Source of the DNA: VAZQ01 sp035693615 | GTDB lineage: Bacteria > Pseudomonadota > Alphaproteobacteria > Rhizobiales > Xanthobacteraceae | Direction: 5' to 3' | Length of the DNA: 64,000 nucleotides | Assembly: GCA_035693615.1 (NCBI GenBank) | Contig: DASSGH010000154.1 | Location: 1 to 64,000 of the forward strand | Part shown: positions 10,839 to 18,883 of the stretch, piece after piece | How positions within the stretch are numbered: position 1 is the stretch's first letter | Layout of the letters: each line of letters opens with the position of its first letter | The notes under the pieces: generated by a model | The model's input: only the letters and a program-made list of their open reading frames with translations | The model's database searches: none | Told to the model about the DNA's origin: nothing | Translations under genes and position numbers: made by a program

Positions 10839-11819
10839 TTAGCCCAACAGGTCCTTGTACTTCTCGATCACCTCGGCCTGTTTGCCGACCATCGCCTCGA
10901 CCTGTGGGCGGGTAAGCAACTTTAGGTATTCGCCGGCCTTCTGCATCTGCTCCCACAAAGCTTTGTCCTCGAACGCCTTGGCGAACGCGCTCGACAACAT
11001 GGCGATGCGATCATCGGGTACCTTGGGCGTCGCCATGGCGTACCAAATCTGATCGATAGGGGTGACCCGAAAGCCCAATTCCGTCAGCGTGGGCACTTCG
11101 GGCAGGGCCTTCTCGCGCTCTTCACCGGTGACCGCGAGAAAATGCAGGCTCTCGCGCATGCGCGAGCCCGAGCCGGGTCCGCTGATCGCCGCGTCGACAT
11201 GACCGCCCATGACCGCAGGGTAGGCTTTACCCGAGCCCTCGAAATGAACCATGCCGAACGGCAGGTTCAATTCCTTCTGCAGGGCGGCGAGCTGGATATG
11301 GCTCGATCCGGAACGTCCGATGGTACCCACGACCACGCGACGCTTTTTGCACTCTTCGACGAATTGCTGGAAGGTTTGGATCGGCGAGTCCTTCTTTACG
11401 CAAAGTTGCCAGCTCACGACGCTCCATCCGTAGATCGCGATGAAGTCGCTCGCCTTGTATCCCGCCCGCCCGATCACCTCGTCGATGGCACCGCCTGGCG
11501 CCGACTCCGTCATCATCAAGTAGCCATCCGGACGCGCTGTATGGAGCTTCGTGCGCGCGACGCGGCCGCCCGCGCCCAGCACGTAGTCAAGGTTGGTCTT
11601 GACCCCATTCTTTTCGAGATAAGGTTGGATGATACGCGCGGTCGTGTCGATCGACCCTCCGGGCGCCTGATAGATGATCCAGCTGATCTCGCGGGCGGGA
11701 AACCTCTCCTGCGCGCGGCTCGTCGAGCGCAGCGGGCTCGCCGACGCCGCCACGCCGATCGCGGCACTGCCCACGTTGCGCAAGAAACCGCGTCGATGTA
11801 TCCGCGGCTTTCCGTTCAT
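10839..11819 (-). CDS. tctC: TTT-type periplasmic solute-binding protein TctC (Bug family)
   Basis: A 326-residue binding protein with a twin-arginine type signal (RRGFLRNVGSAAIGVAASAS) and the Bug fold. Conserved features include YQAPGGSIDTTARIIQPYLE near residue 50, a VLGAGGR..R loop and the C-terminal LPEVPTLTELGF motif. It captures a carboxylate in the periplasm and hands it to TctBA. A GAGGGAGAACGAG site precedes the ATG. It lies 21 bases after the ornithine-cyclodeaminase-like gene, so the five or six genes from the cupin onward are probably one transcript. Confidence 0.92.
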   Translation of the reverse strand: MNGKPRIHRRGFLRNVGSAAIGVAASASPLRSTSRAQERFPAREISWIIYQAPGGSIDTTARIIQPYLEKNGVKTNLDYVLGAGGRVARTKLHTARPDGYLMMTESAPGGAIDEVIGRAGYKASDFIAIYGWSVVSWQLCVKKDSPIQTFQQFVEECKKRRVVVGTIGRSGSSHIQLAALQKELNLPFGMVHFEGSGKAYPAVMGGHVDAAISGPGSGSRMRESLHFLAVTGEEREKALPEVPTLTELGFRVTPIDQIWYAMATPKVPDDRIAMLSSAFAKAFEDKALWEQMQKAGEYLKLLTRPQVEAMVGKQAEVIEKYKDLLG

Positions 11820-11840
11820 CTCGTTCTCCCTCGCCTCTCC

Positions 11841-12878
11841 TCAGCGCGCCCTCGGCAGCCACAAGCCTAGGCCCTTCCCGAGCGCATTTCGATACAAGAA
11901 GTGTGCCAGCGCCACATCTTGCGACACGAGGCCACAAGTGTGGATGAGAATCCGTTCGTCATCGCGCTCCCGGCCCCTCTTTGCCCCCGATACGAGTTCG
12001 TGAATCTCGGCGTGGAGCTGCTCGCGCGAGAACAGGCCCGACTCGACCGCGCGTTTGAACTCCCGCTGCAGCATGTTGAACTCCCAGCTGTCGACCACGA
12101 CCTTGTCCATCTTTGCCCAGCCGGCTGGATCGAGCTCCCGCCTTGCGAGCGAGATAAAAGTCGAGCCGCGCTTGAGCCACGGCTCGCGGCTGACGACTTC
12201 GCCCGACGTGGTGCCGCCGACCACGATGTCGGCGCCCCGCACGACGGCTTCGATCGAATCCATGGGCACGACGGCGATTCCGAGCGCCTGCGACCATTTG
12301 CGCGCGAACGCGGCGCGCGTTTCTGCCCGGCGCGAGGTGCAACGGATTTCCTCGAACTTGTACATGCTGCACAGACAGCGCAGCGAATTCGTCCCCATCG
12401 TGCCGACGCCGACGAGGCCCAAAATGCTCGGACGTCTTGGACCAAGCCACTTGCAGGCGAGTGTCGCTGCCGCAGCGCTGCGGATGGCGTAGCTCCAATG
12501 CTCGTCGACGATCGCGACCGGCTCGCCGCTATGGGGATCGGAGAGCACGATGTAACGCGTGCAGCCGAGATCGCCGACCGTGTTGCGCACACCGTCGTCG
12601 TAATAGTTGTAAAGGCGAACCCCGGTTGTGGGGACCTCCTTCAGCAATACGGACTTCACGTGCCAGTGATTATGGAATGCCTCCGCCACGTCGAGCTTGA
12701 AGCTTGGCGGCGACGACAACACCACGCTGCCGCGGGCGTGCATGCCATAGACTTCCTCGCAGATGCGGAGTGCATCCTCGACGCCGAGCAAGCCGAGCGT
12801 GTCGTGGTAGGGGACAAACAGGACGCCTTTGCCCTCGGTCATATGTCGTTCAGCCAATGAGCCTGACGTTTCACTCAT
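11841..12878 (-). CDS. Ornithine cyclodeaminase / mu-crystallin family protein
   Basis: A 345-residue NAD(P)-binding protein of the OCD/mu-crystallin family, whose members include ornithine and lysine cyclodeaminases, alanine dehydrogenase and ketimine/opine reductases. The Rossmann motif GLVGVGTMGTNSLRCL lies near residues 155-170, followed by CTSRRAETRAAFARKW. The N-terminal half has the family substrate region with KSVLL..VPTTGVRLYNYYDD. The start chosen (MSETSGSLAE) gives an 8-base overlap with the cupin stop (ATGAGTGA); a longer frame to 12923 would run into the cupin gene. The exact reaction is unknown. The transporter context suggests reduction or deamination of an imported amino-acid-like acid. 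Confidence 0.8.
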   Translation of the reverse strand: MSETSGSLAERHMTEGKGVLFVPYHDTLGLLGVEDALRICEEVYGMHARGSVVLSSPPSFKLDVAEAFHNHWHVKSVLLKEVPTTGVRLYNYYDDGVRNTVGDLGCTRYIVLSDPHSGEPVAIVDEHWSYAIRSAAAATLACKWLGPRRPSILGLVGVGTMGTNSLRCLCSMYKFEEIRCTSRRAETRAAFARKWSQALGIAVVPMDSIEAVVRGADIVVGGTTSGEVVSREPWLKRGSTFISLARRELDPAGWAKMDKVVVDSWEFNMLQREFKRAVESGLFSREQLHAEIHELVSGAKRGRERDDERILIHTCGLVSQDVALAHFLYRNALGKGLGLWLPRAR

Positions 12879-13239
12879 CCGGTACGAAATCGAATTGCGC
12901 TCCGGCTGGCGCGTAAATTTCAAAAATCTCGAATACGTCGTCGCTCAGGTTGGCCAGTGAATGGACCATGCCGGCCGGAATATAGACCACGTCGTTCTCG
13001 CGGATGATGTGGGTTTTTCCGTCGACCGTAAGCGTGCCCTCGCCGCGCTTGACGATGTAGACGTTGTCGGCGGTGGTGTGGTGATGCCGCTTGCCGCGCG
13101 GTCCGCCGGCCAGCAACCGGTTGAAATGTACATCGAGCTTATCAGTGCCGAGGCTTGGATTGATCAACTTGACCTGCTCGCCTCGTCCTCCCGCCATCGG
13201 ACCGACCGGACATTCGTTCAAATGCAGGATTTTAAACAC
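12871..13239 (-). CDS. Small cupin-domain protein
   Basis: A 122-residue single-domain cupin. Motif 1 reads KRHHHTTADNVYIVKRGEG, giving a His-rich metal site, and motif 2 has DVVYIPAGMVHSLAN. The fold suits a metal-dependent isomerase, dioxygenase or sensor. A near-perfect AAAGGAGGTCGCGC precedes the ATG, so translation should be strong; it is the first gene of the minus-strand run and overlaps the next by 8 bases. The function is not assignable further. The divergent gene across a 246-base gap is an M20 peptidase, so the two sides may share regulation. Confidence 0.85.
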   Translation of the reverse strand: MFKILHLNECPVGPMAGGRGEQVKLINPSLGTDKLDVHFNRLLAGGPRGKRHHHTTADNVYIVKRGEGTLTVDGKTHIIRENDVVYIPAGMVHSLANLSDDVFEIFEIYAPAGAQFDFVPDE

Positions 13240-13456
13240 GCGCGACCTCCTTTAGCGATCCCGGTGAAACGGGAATCGGCTCACCCTCGGAAACGCGTGG
13301 ATGGCTGTCCTTGCCGCGGCGTCCGTCGACATGCAATATCCGCGCGACCGTAATTGGGCCTTGCGACCAACTCAAGCGCCGCGCCGTGGTCGCGCGGGGA
13401 GCGCACACTTGAAATTGAACGAGCGATGCACGCGTCGTGATGCGGCGCGCAGGTGC

Positions 13457-13482
13457 GGCAGCCCGTATCCAAGAGGGCTGCC
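13457..13482 (+). promoter_or_regulatory. 8-bp hairpin over the ribosome binding site of the M20 peptidase gene
   Basis: GGCAGCCC and GGGCTGCC pair around a 10-base loop. The AAGAGGG Shine-Dalgarno sequence lies partly in the 3' arm, and the ATG follows 3 bases after the stem. It could hold translation down until opened. If translation instead starts at the in-frame GTG at 13453, the stem lies inside the coding region. Confidence 0.35.
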
Positions 13483-13485
13483 AGT

Positions 13486-14901
13486 ATGAGCCGCGCCGCC
13501 GCCATCGCCCGCGCCCACGCTTATTTCGACAGCGGCGAATTTCTCCTCGATCTGCAACGGCGGGTCGCTATCCCTAGCACGAGCCAGGAGCCGGAACGCG
13601 CTCCCGCGCTGCGCCGCTATCTCGACGAGGAGATGGTGCCGAGTCTCGCGCCGCTCGGATTTACCTCGCGCGTTCTCGACAACCCGTCGGGCCCTCCTTT
13701 CTTGGTGGCTGAGCGCATGGAGGAGGGCGCCGCGTTGACCGTGCTGCTCTACGGTCACGGCGATACCGTTCGCGGTCTCGACGATGCGTGGCGTGCCGGC
13801 CTGTCGCCTTGGGTCCTCAGCGTCGAGGGCAAGCGCATCTATGGCCGCGGAACCGCCGACAACAAGGGCCAACACAGCATCAACATCGCCGCGCTCGCGG
13901 CGGTTGTCGCCGAACGGGGCTCTCTCGGCTTCAATGCGAAGGTTCTCCTTGAGATGGGGGAGGAAGTCGGCTCCGCCGGATTGCGCGAGCTTTGCTCAAA
14001 ACACAAGGACGGCCTGCTGCAGGCGGACTTGCTGATCGCGTCAGACGGTCCGCGGGCTACACCCGATCGACCGACGCTCTTTCTCGGCGCGCGCGGTGGC
14101 CACCCAATCGAGCTCATCGTCGATCTTCGCGACGGCGCTCATCATTCCGGCAACTGGGGCGGTCTCCTCGCCAACCCAGGCATCATTCTCGCCCATGCGC
14201 TGGCCTGCATTACCGATGCGCGCGGCACCATCCGTGTGCCGGAGTGGCGACCGCCGCTGCCGGCATCCGTGCGGCGCGCTCTGGCCGCCGTCGAGGTCGA
14301 CGGCAGCGGAAACGGGCCGGCAATCGATCGCGACTGGGGCGAAGCCGATCTCTCGCCGGCCGAGCGGGTCTTCGGTTGGAACAGCTTCGAGGTATTGGCC
14401 TTCACCGCCGGAACGCCGGAGCATCCGGTCAACGCAATCCCAGGGCAAGCGCGCGCCCATTGCCAGCTGCGGTACGTGGTGGGAACTGACGTCGAGGACA
14501 TCCTTCCAGCGCTACGCCGCCACCTTGACCGCCACGGCTTCACGCAAGTCGAGGTGCGCCGCGGCAGAGGCGGATTCTTTCGCGCCAGCCGGCTCGACCC
14601 GGAGGACCCGTGGGTCGGTTTCGCCGCCCGTTCGCTCGAACAGACCACGGGGCGTGCACCCGCCATTCTGCCCAATTTCGGCGGATCGTTGCCCAACGAT
14701 AGCTTTGCCGACGTGCTCGGTCTGCGCACGATTTGGATCCCGCATTCTTACGCCGGCTGCTCCCAGCACGCCCCGGACGAGCACCTGCTCGCGCCGATCG
14801 CACGCGAGGGGCTCGGTATAATGGCGGGATTGTTCTGGGACCTCGGCGAGGACGACCTTCGCAGCCGGCTCGACGCTGAGACTGGCGAGGCGCGGGCGTG
14901 A
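13486..14901 (+). CDS. M20-family metallopeptidase (dipeptidase type)
   Basis: A 471-residue zinc peptidase with an intact active site: YGHGDTVRG (metal His and catalytic Asp) near residue 88, GRGTADNKGQH (bridging Asp) near 122, MGEEVGS (base and ligand Glu) near 157, and a C-terminal PHSYAGCSQHAPDEH metal His. It resembles ArgE/DapE/ACY1/CPG2 enzymes that cleave amide or peptide bonds next to a free carboxylate. The start MSRAAAIARA is chosen for its AAGAGGG site. It diverges from the cupin-tct run and is followed by a TPP enzyme 43 bases on. The exact substrate is unknown. Confidence 0.88.
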   Translation: MSRAAAIARAHAYFDSGEFLLDLQRRVAIPSTSQEPERAPALRRYLDEEMVPSLAPLGFTSRVLDNPSGPPFLVAERMEEGAALTVLLYGHGDTVRGLDDAWRAGLSPWVLSVEGKRIYGRGTADNKGQHSINIAALAAVVAERGSLGFNAKVLLEMGEEVGSAGLRELCSKHKDGLLQADLLIASDGPRATPDRPTLFLGARGGHPIELIVDLRDGAHHSGNWGGLLANPGIILAHALACITDARGTIRVPEWRPPLPASVRRALAAVEVDGSGNGPAIDRDWGEADLSPAERVFGWNSFEVLAFTAGTPEHPVNAIPGQARAHCQLRYVVGTDVEDILPALRRHLDRHGFTQVEVRRGRGGFFRASRLDPEDPWVGFAARSLEQTTGRAPAILPNFGGSLPNDSFADVLGLRTIWIPHSYAGCSQHAPDEHLLAPIAREGLGIMAGLFWDLGEDDLRSRLDAETGEARA

Positions 14902-14944
14902 GCGAAGAACGCAAACTTCGCGGCACGCGCGGTCGGGGGGCGCC

Positions 14945-16546
14945 ATGAACAACGCCGATCTGATCGTCGCCACGCTCAAGGCGAACGGCATTGTGCGCGG
15001 CTTCGGCATTCCGAGCGGCAACGTGCTGCCGCTGATGGAGGCGATGCGCACGGGCGGGGTCGAATTCGTGCTCACCGCGCACGAAGGTTCGGCGGGCTTT
15101 GCGGCCGACGTGACCGGGCGGATGACCGGCGCCCCGGGGCTTTGCATCGCCACGTTGGGCCCTGGCGCCACCAATCTCGCAACCGGCGTGGGCTGCGCCT
15201 ATCTCGACCGCTCGCCGCTGATCGCGATCACCTGCAACCTAAACACCGATCAGCTCGGACGGCGCATCCAGATGTGGATCGACCACCACGCGCTGTTCAA
15301 GCCGATCACCAAGGCGACGCTCAAGCTCGAGCGCGGATGCGTCGCGGAAACGCTCACACACGCGATCTCCCTTGCCCTGAGCGAGCCGAAGGGACCGGTG
15401 CATCTCGATCTGCCGGAGGATGTCGCGCTCGCAGCGACCAACGAGCGCGTCTCCTCGCCGGCGCGGCCCACCGCGCTTGCGGCCGCGCCTGACGCCGCGC
15501 TCGTGCACGCGGGCAAACTGCTCGCGACAGCGAAGCAACCGATCGCGGTCATAGGCGCGACGGCGATGCGCCTCACCGACCCGTCGCTGCTCCGCAGGGT
15601 GATCGAGCATTACGGTTTGCCGTTCGCCACCACGACCATGGCCAAGGGGATGATCGACGAGGACCATCCGCTCGCGCTCGGCTGCATCGAGCGCGCCTGC
15701 CGGCAACTCCAGCGTAAGCTCCTGCGCTCCGCCGATCTCATCGTCGGTTTCGGCTACGACACGGTCGAGGTGGAATACGAAGCCTGGATCGGCGACCGCC
15801 CGCTGCTGCAGATCGATATCGAGCCGGTGGACATCGCCCCCTCCGTCAATCTCGCGCATCAGGTCACCGGCGATCTCGATTCCTCGCTGAGGCGGCTGTT
15901 GGCGCTGCCTGCGGGCGTCAACCAGTGGAACGGGGCGCTGCTCGAGAACCACCGGGCGAGCTTTCAGGCGGCATTGCGTCCGGCGGCAAAGTCCTTCACC
16001 GCCCATGCCGCGATCGACGCGGTGCGCCGCGCGTTGCCGCGCGAGGGCGTGCTCGCCTTCGACGTCGGCGCGCACACCCACCAGATCGCCAGCCAGTGGA
16101 GCGTCCATGCCCCGAAGACCTTCCACATCACCAACGGCTGGTCGTCAATGGGCTTCGCCCTGCCCGGCGCGATCGCGGCCAAGCTCGCGCGCCCCGAGGT
16201 GCCAGTCGTCTGCCTCATAGGCGACGGCTGTTTCCAGATGACATGCGGCGAGGTCGCCACCGCGAAACGCCTGGGCATCACGCTGCCCATTGTGGTCCTC
16301 GACGACCGCTGGCTCGCGCTCATCAAGGTGAAGCAGATCCGGCGCCAGTTTCCGCTCTACGGCACCGAGCTGCAGGCGGAGGATTATCGCGAGCCGCCGG
16401 TGCATTATTTCGGCGTGCCGGCCCGGGCCGTGCATAGCGTCAATGCGCTCGCCGACGCGGTGAGCGTGGCGTTGCGGGAAAACGGACCGACGGTGATCGA
16501 AGCCGTGGTCGATTCCGAACACTATGTCGATACGGTTTACGATTGA
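14945..16546 (+). CDS. Thiamine-pyrophosphate-dependent enzyme, acetolactate-synthase superfamily
   Basis: A 533-residue member of the acetolactate synthase / benzoylformate decarboxylase / glyoxylate carboligase superfamily. The N-terminal PYR domain carries the cofactor-activating Glu in AHEGSAGFAADVTGR (Glu47), then a central domain follows, and the C-terminal TPP domain starts its motif at GDGCFQMTCGEVATA. The usual NN closing that motif is replaced by DD (VVLDDRWLAL), still compatible with Mg binding. It acts on 2-oxo acids by decarboxylation or carboligation. It follows the M20 peptidase on the same strand and is convergent with the next gene, with 13 bases between. A true acetohydroxyacid synthase role is unlikely because no regulatory subunit is present. 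Confidence 0.85.
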   Translation: MNNADLIVATLKANGIVRGFGIPSGNVLPLMEAMRTGGVEFVLTAHEGSAGFAADVTGRMTGAPGLCIATLGPGATNLATGVGCAYLDRSPLIAITCNLNTDQLGRRIQMWIDHHALFKPITKATLKLERGCVAETLTHAISLALSEPKGPVHLDLPEDVALAATNERVSSPARPTALAAAPDAALVHAGKLLATAKQPIAVIGATAMRLTDPSLLRRVIEHYGLPFATTTMAKGMIDEDHPLALGCIERACRQLQRKLLRSADLIVGFGYDTVEVEYEAWIGDRPLLQIDIEPVDIAPSVNLAHQVTGDLDSSLRRLLALPAGVNQWNGALLENHRASFQAALRPAAKSFTAHAAIDAVRRALPREGVLAFDVGAHTHQIASQWSVHAPKTFHITNGWSSMGFALPGAIAAKLARPEVPVVCLIGDGCFQMTCGEVATAKRLGITLPIVVLDDRWLALIKVKQIRRQFPLYGTELQAEDYREPPVHYFGVPARAVHSVNALADAVSVALRENGPTVIEAVVDSEHYVDTVYD

Positions 16547-16559
16547 GCGCTCCCGTACG

Positions 16560-17336
16560 TTAGCCGTGCATGGTAAGTCCACCCGAGACACTGATCGTCT
16601 GGCCCGTTATGTAGGCGGCGTCGTCCGACAGCAGGAAGGCGACCAGTCCGGGATAATCCTCCGGCACGCCAAAGCGCCGCATCGGGATCGCGCGCTTGAG
16701 CCCTTCGGCGATGCGCGCGCCCTCGGCGCCTTCTAAGAAACTGCGCAGAATGGCGGTGTCGGTGGGGCCGGGGCAGATCGTATTGAGGATCAGGCCTTTG
16801 CCGACGAGCTCACGCGCGAGCGTTTTGGTCAAGGCGATGATGCCGCCCTTGCAGGCGGAATAGACCGCCTCGCCCGAGGAGCCAACGCGTCCGGCGTCGG
16901 AGGCGATGTTGACGACGCGCCCGAAGCCGCGCGCCGCCATGCCGCGTAGGACGACATGGCTCACGTTGAGCGGTCCAAACAGATTGATGGCGACGACCTT
17001 GCGCCAGAAATCTGGCGCGGTGTCGAGGAAATTCTGCGCGCGATCCCAGCCGGCGTTGTTGACGAGAAACGATACCGGCCCAAACGCCGCCTCGAAGCGC
17101 TCGACCGCGCGCGACACCGCCTCGTAGTCGGTGATGTCGGCGCCGTGAAAGCTGGCGCGGCGGCCGCGCGCCGCGATCTCACCGGCGACGTCATCGCCCG
17201 CCGCGGCGTCCATGTCCAAAATGCCGACCGCGCAGCCCTCCTCGGCCAAGCGCCGCGCGATGGCGGCGCCGATGCCGTTGGCGCCGCCGGTCACCAAAAC
17301 GGTGCGATCCTTTAGCCCGCGCATATCCGCACTCAC
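16560..17336 (-). CDS. Short-chain dehydrogenase, BadH-like (2-hydroxycyclohexanecarboxyl-CoA dehydrogenase type)
   Basis: A 258-residue NAD(P)-dependent SDR with TGGANGIG at about 16-23, NNAGWD near 91, the catalytic S..YSACK near 150-155 and CPGPTDTA. The segments VNIASDAGRVGSSGEAVY and ITGQTISVSGGLTMHG closely match, from memory, the BadH enzyme of anaerobic benzoate degradation, which oxidises 2-hydroxycyclohexanecarboxyl-CoA. The GTG start overlaps the stop of the MaoC gene (GTGA), so the two are translationally coupled. Other benzoate genes are absent here, so the substrate may be another hydroxyacyl-CoA. Confidence 0.85.
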   Translation of the reverse strand: MSADMRGLKDRTVLVTGGANGIGAAIARRLAEEGCAVGILDMDAAAGDDVAGEIAARGRRASFHGADITDYEAVSRAVERFEAAFGPVSFLVNNAGWDRAQNFLDTAPDFWRKVVAINLFGPLNVSHVVLRGMAARGFGRVVNIASDAGRVGSSGEAVYSACKGGIIALTKTLARELVGKGLILNTICPGPTDTAILRSFLEGAEGARIAEGLKRAIPMRRFGVPEDYPGLVAFLLSDDAAYITGQTISVSGGLTMHG

Positions 17337-17815
17337 GCCGTTTCAGAAGTGCCTTGAGCGGCCGAGCGGCCTGCGAGCATGCGAGTCGCTTCATAAGTGA
17401 TCACGACCTCACCCTTTTGGTTCTTCACGTCGATCCTGGACACGACGATGCCGCGATTGCCCTTGGAGGTGGGACGCACCGACGTGATCTCGATTTCGCC
17501 ATGCACGGTATCGCCGACGCGCACGGGTGCCAGGATCTGCTGGTTGAGCTCGAGCATGGCGAGACCCGTCCCTTGGATCATGCTTTGGCAAAGCAGCCCC
17601 TCGATCAAGCTGTAGGTCAAAGCGGCCGGCACAAACTGCCCCTGAATCGCGCCCTTCTCGGCAGCGAAGGTGCGGTCGGTAAAAATCGTTTCCAGCATTC
17701 CCGTCACGCCGGTAAAGAGTACGAGGTCGGTCTCGGTGACGGTGCGGTTGAGCGTGCGAAAGCGCTGTCCGGGCGAGAGTTCCTCCCAAGTGAAGCCGAG
17801 GCCGAGCGTCTGCAT
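17333..17815 (-). CDS. MaoC-like hot-dog dehydratase
   Basis: A 160-residue hot-dog fold protein of the MaoC / (R)-enoyl-CoA hydratase group. It has the lead-in ELSPGQRFRTLNRTVTETDL, the LFTGVTG segment, and the helix after FVPAALTYSLIEGLL. The strict hydratase motif (D..H..H near the helix) is not clear; the region reads TDRTFAAEKGAIQG, so catalysis may differ. A GGGGAGATCTGC site precedes the ATG. It is coupled to the downstream SDR by a GTGA overlap, a pairing that suggests sequential hydration and oxidation of an acyl-CoA. Confidence 0.8.
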   Translation of the reverse strand: MQTLGLGFTWEELSPGQRFRTLNRTVTETDLVLFTGVTGMLETIFTDRTFAAEKGAIQGQFVPAALTYSLIEGLLCQSMIQGTGLAMLELNQQILAPVRVGDTVHGEIEITSVRPTSKGNRGIVVSRIDVKNQKGEVVITYEATRMLAGRSAAQGTSETA

Positions 17816-17843
17816 GCAGATCTCCCCAAATCATGTGCCGCGG

Positions 17844-18827
17844 TCAGTCGACATACGGCAGCACCTCTTCGACCAATCGCCGGAATTGCTCCATCACATC
17901 GCCCATGGTGCAGATGCGAAACGTGATGCGTCGGCAGCCCGCAGCCTTGAACCGCTTGATGTGCTCGGCGCATTGACGCGGCGAGCCGTAGGTCAGCCAG
18001 GATTCGATCCGTGCTTTGGTGTAGTCGGCCGCATAGTAGAGATCGAGGAATTTCTTGGAATCGGCGAGCGCCGCCTCCTTATCCGCGTTCACGTTGACAT
18101 GGTGATAAAGCACGTTATCGAAGCACGACGCGTCGCGTCCGTTCTCGCGGCCGACACGCAAGATGAAATCCCACGAGCGCATGAAGCCGTCCGGGCCGAC
18201 GGAATGCGTCATCCAGCCGTCGGCGATTTGGCCGACGCGCGTGAGCGCAAGCTCCGATCCGCCGGAATCGGCCTGCCCGGTTGCGAGCCGCTCCGCGTTC
18301 GTCGCCAACCAGATCGGACATGGCGATTGGACCGGCTTCGGCTCGAGCGTCACGTTGGAGAAGCTGGTGAATTGTCCCAGAAACGGCTCGCCGTCCTTGG
18401 TCCACAGATGCCGCAGCACGCGGATATTCTCGATCATCCGCTGTCGCCGTTCTCGCGGCGGAATGCCGAGCGCCGCGCTCTCCGCCTTCCAGGCCGCCGA
18501 TCCCCCGCCGCCGGCACAGACGACAAGCCGTGTCCGGCCGTTCGAGAGCACGTCGAGGGAGGCCCATTCATAGGCGAAGACGAGCGGGTTGCGCAGCGCG
18601 AAGGAGCCCATGCAGGCCGGGCCGAGCAACACCCGTTCGGTCCGCCCCGCCACCGCCGCGAGCAGGGTCAATGCATCGAGGCGGCGATTGACGAAGAGCG
18701 CATCGCCGCACCACACCGAGTCCAGCGCTGGACACGCCTCTATTGCGTCGGCAAGCGCGAGCAGATCGCGGGCGCTGCAAAGCCCGAGTGGCACCGCCCG
18801 GTTCGACAGCGTGATACCGAAATTCAT
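17844..18827 (-). CDS. Luciferase-like (LLM class) flavin-dependent oxidoreductase
   Basis: A 327-residue TIM-barrel protein of the bacterial luciferase-like family, using FMN or F420. Typical elements are DSVWCGDALF near residue 40, LAAVAGRTERVLLGP, the RLVVCAGGGGS phosphate-binding loop near 110, FLGQFTSFSNVTLEPKPVQS, and PIWLATNAE. It lies 28 bases upstream of the MaoC gene on the same strand, so the run LLM / MaoC / SDR is probably one operon. The substrate cannot be told. A role in oxidising a cyclic or xenobiotic acid that then enters a CoA route is plausible but inferred. Confidence 0.85.
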   Translation of the reverse strand: MNFGITLSNRAVPLGLCSARDLLALADAIEACPALDSVWCGDALFVNRRLDALTLLAAVAGRTERVLLGPACMGSFALRNPLVFAYEWASLDVLSNGRTRLVVCAGGGGSAAWKAESAALGIPPRERRQRMIENIRVLRHLWTKDGEPFLGQFTSFSNVTLEPKPVQSPCPIWLATNAERLATGQADSGGSELALTRVGQIADGWMTHSVGPDGFMRSWDFILRVGRENGRDASCFDNVLYHHVNVNADKEAALADSKKFLDLYYAADYTKARIESWLTYGSPRQCAEHIKRFKAAGCRRITFRICTMGDVMEQFRRLVEEVLPYVD

Positions 18828-18883
18828 AGTCTACATGATAAGCTCAAGTCGCGGCTTACACGAGAATGCGCGGCGGAGGGGGG

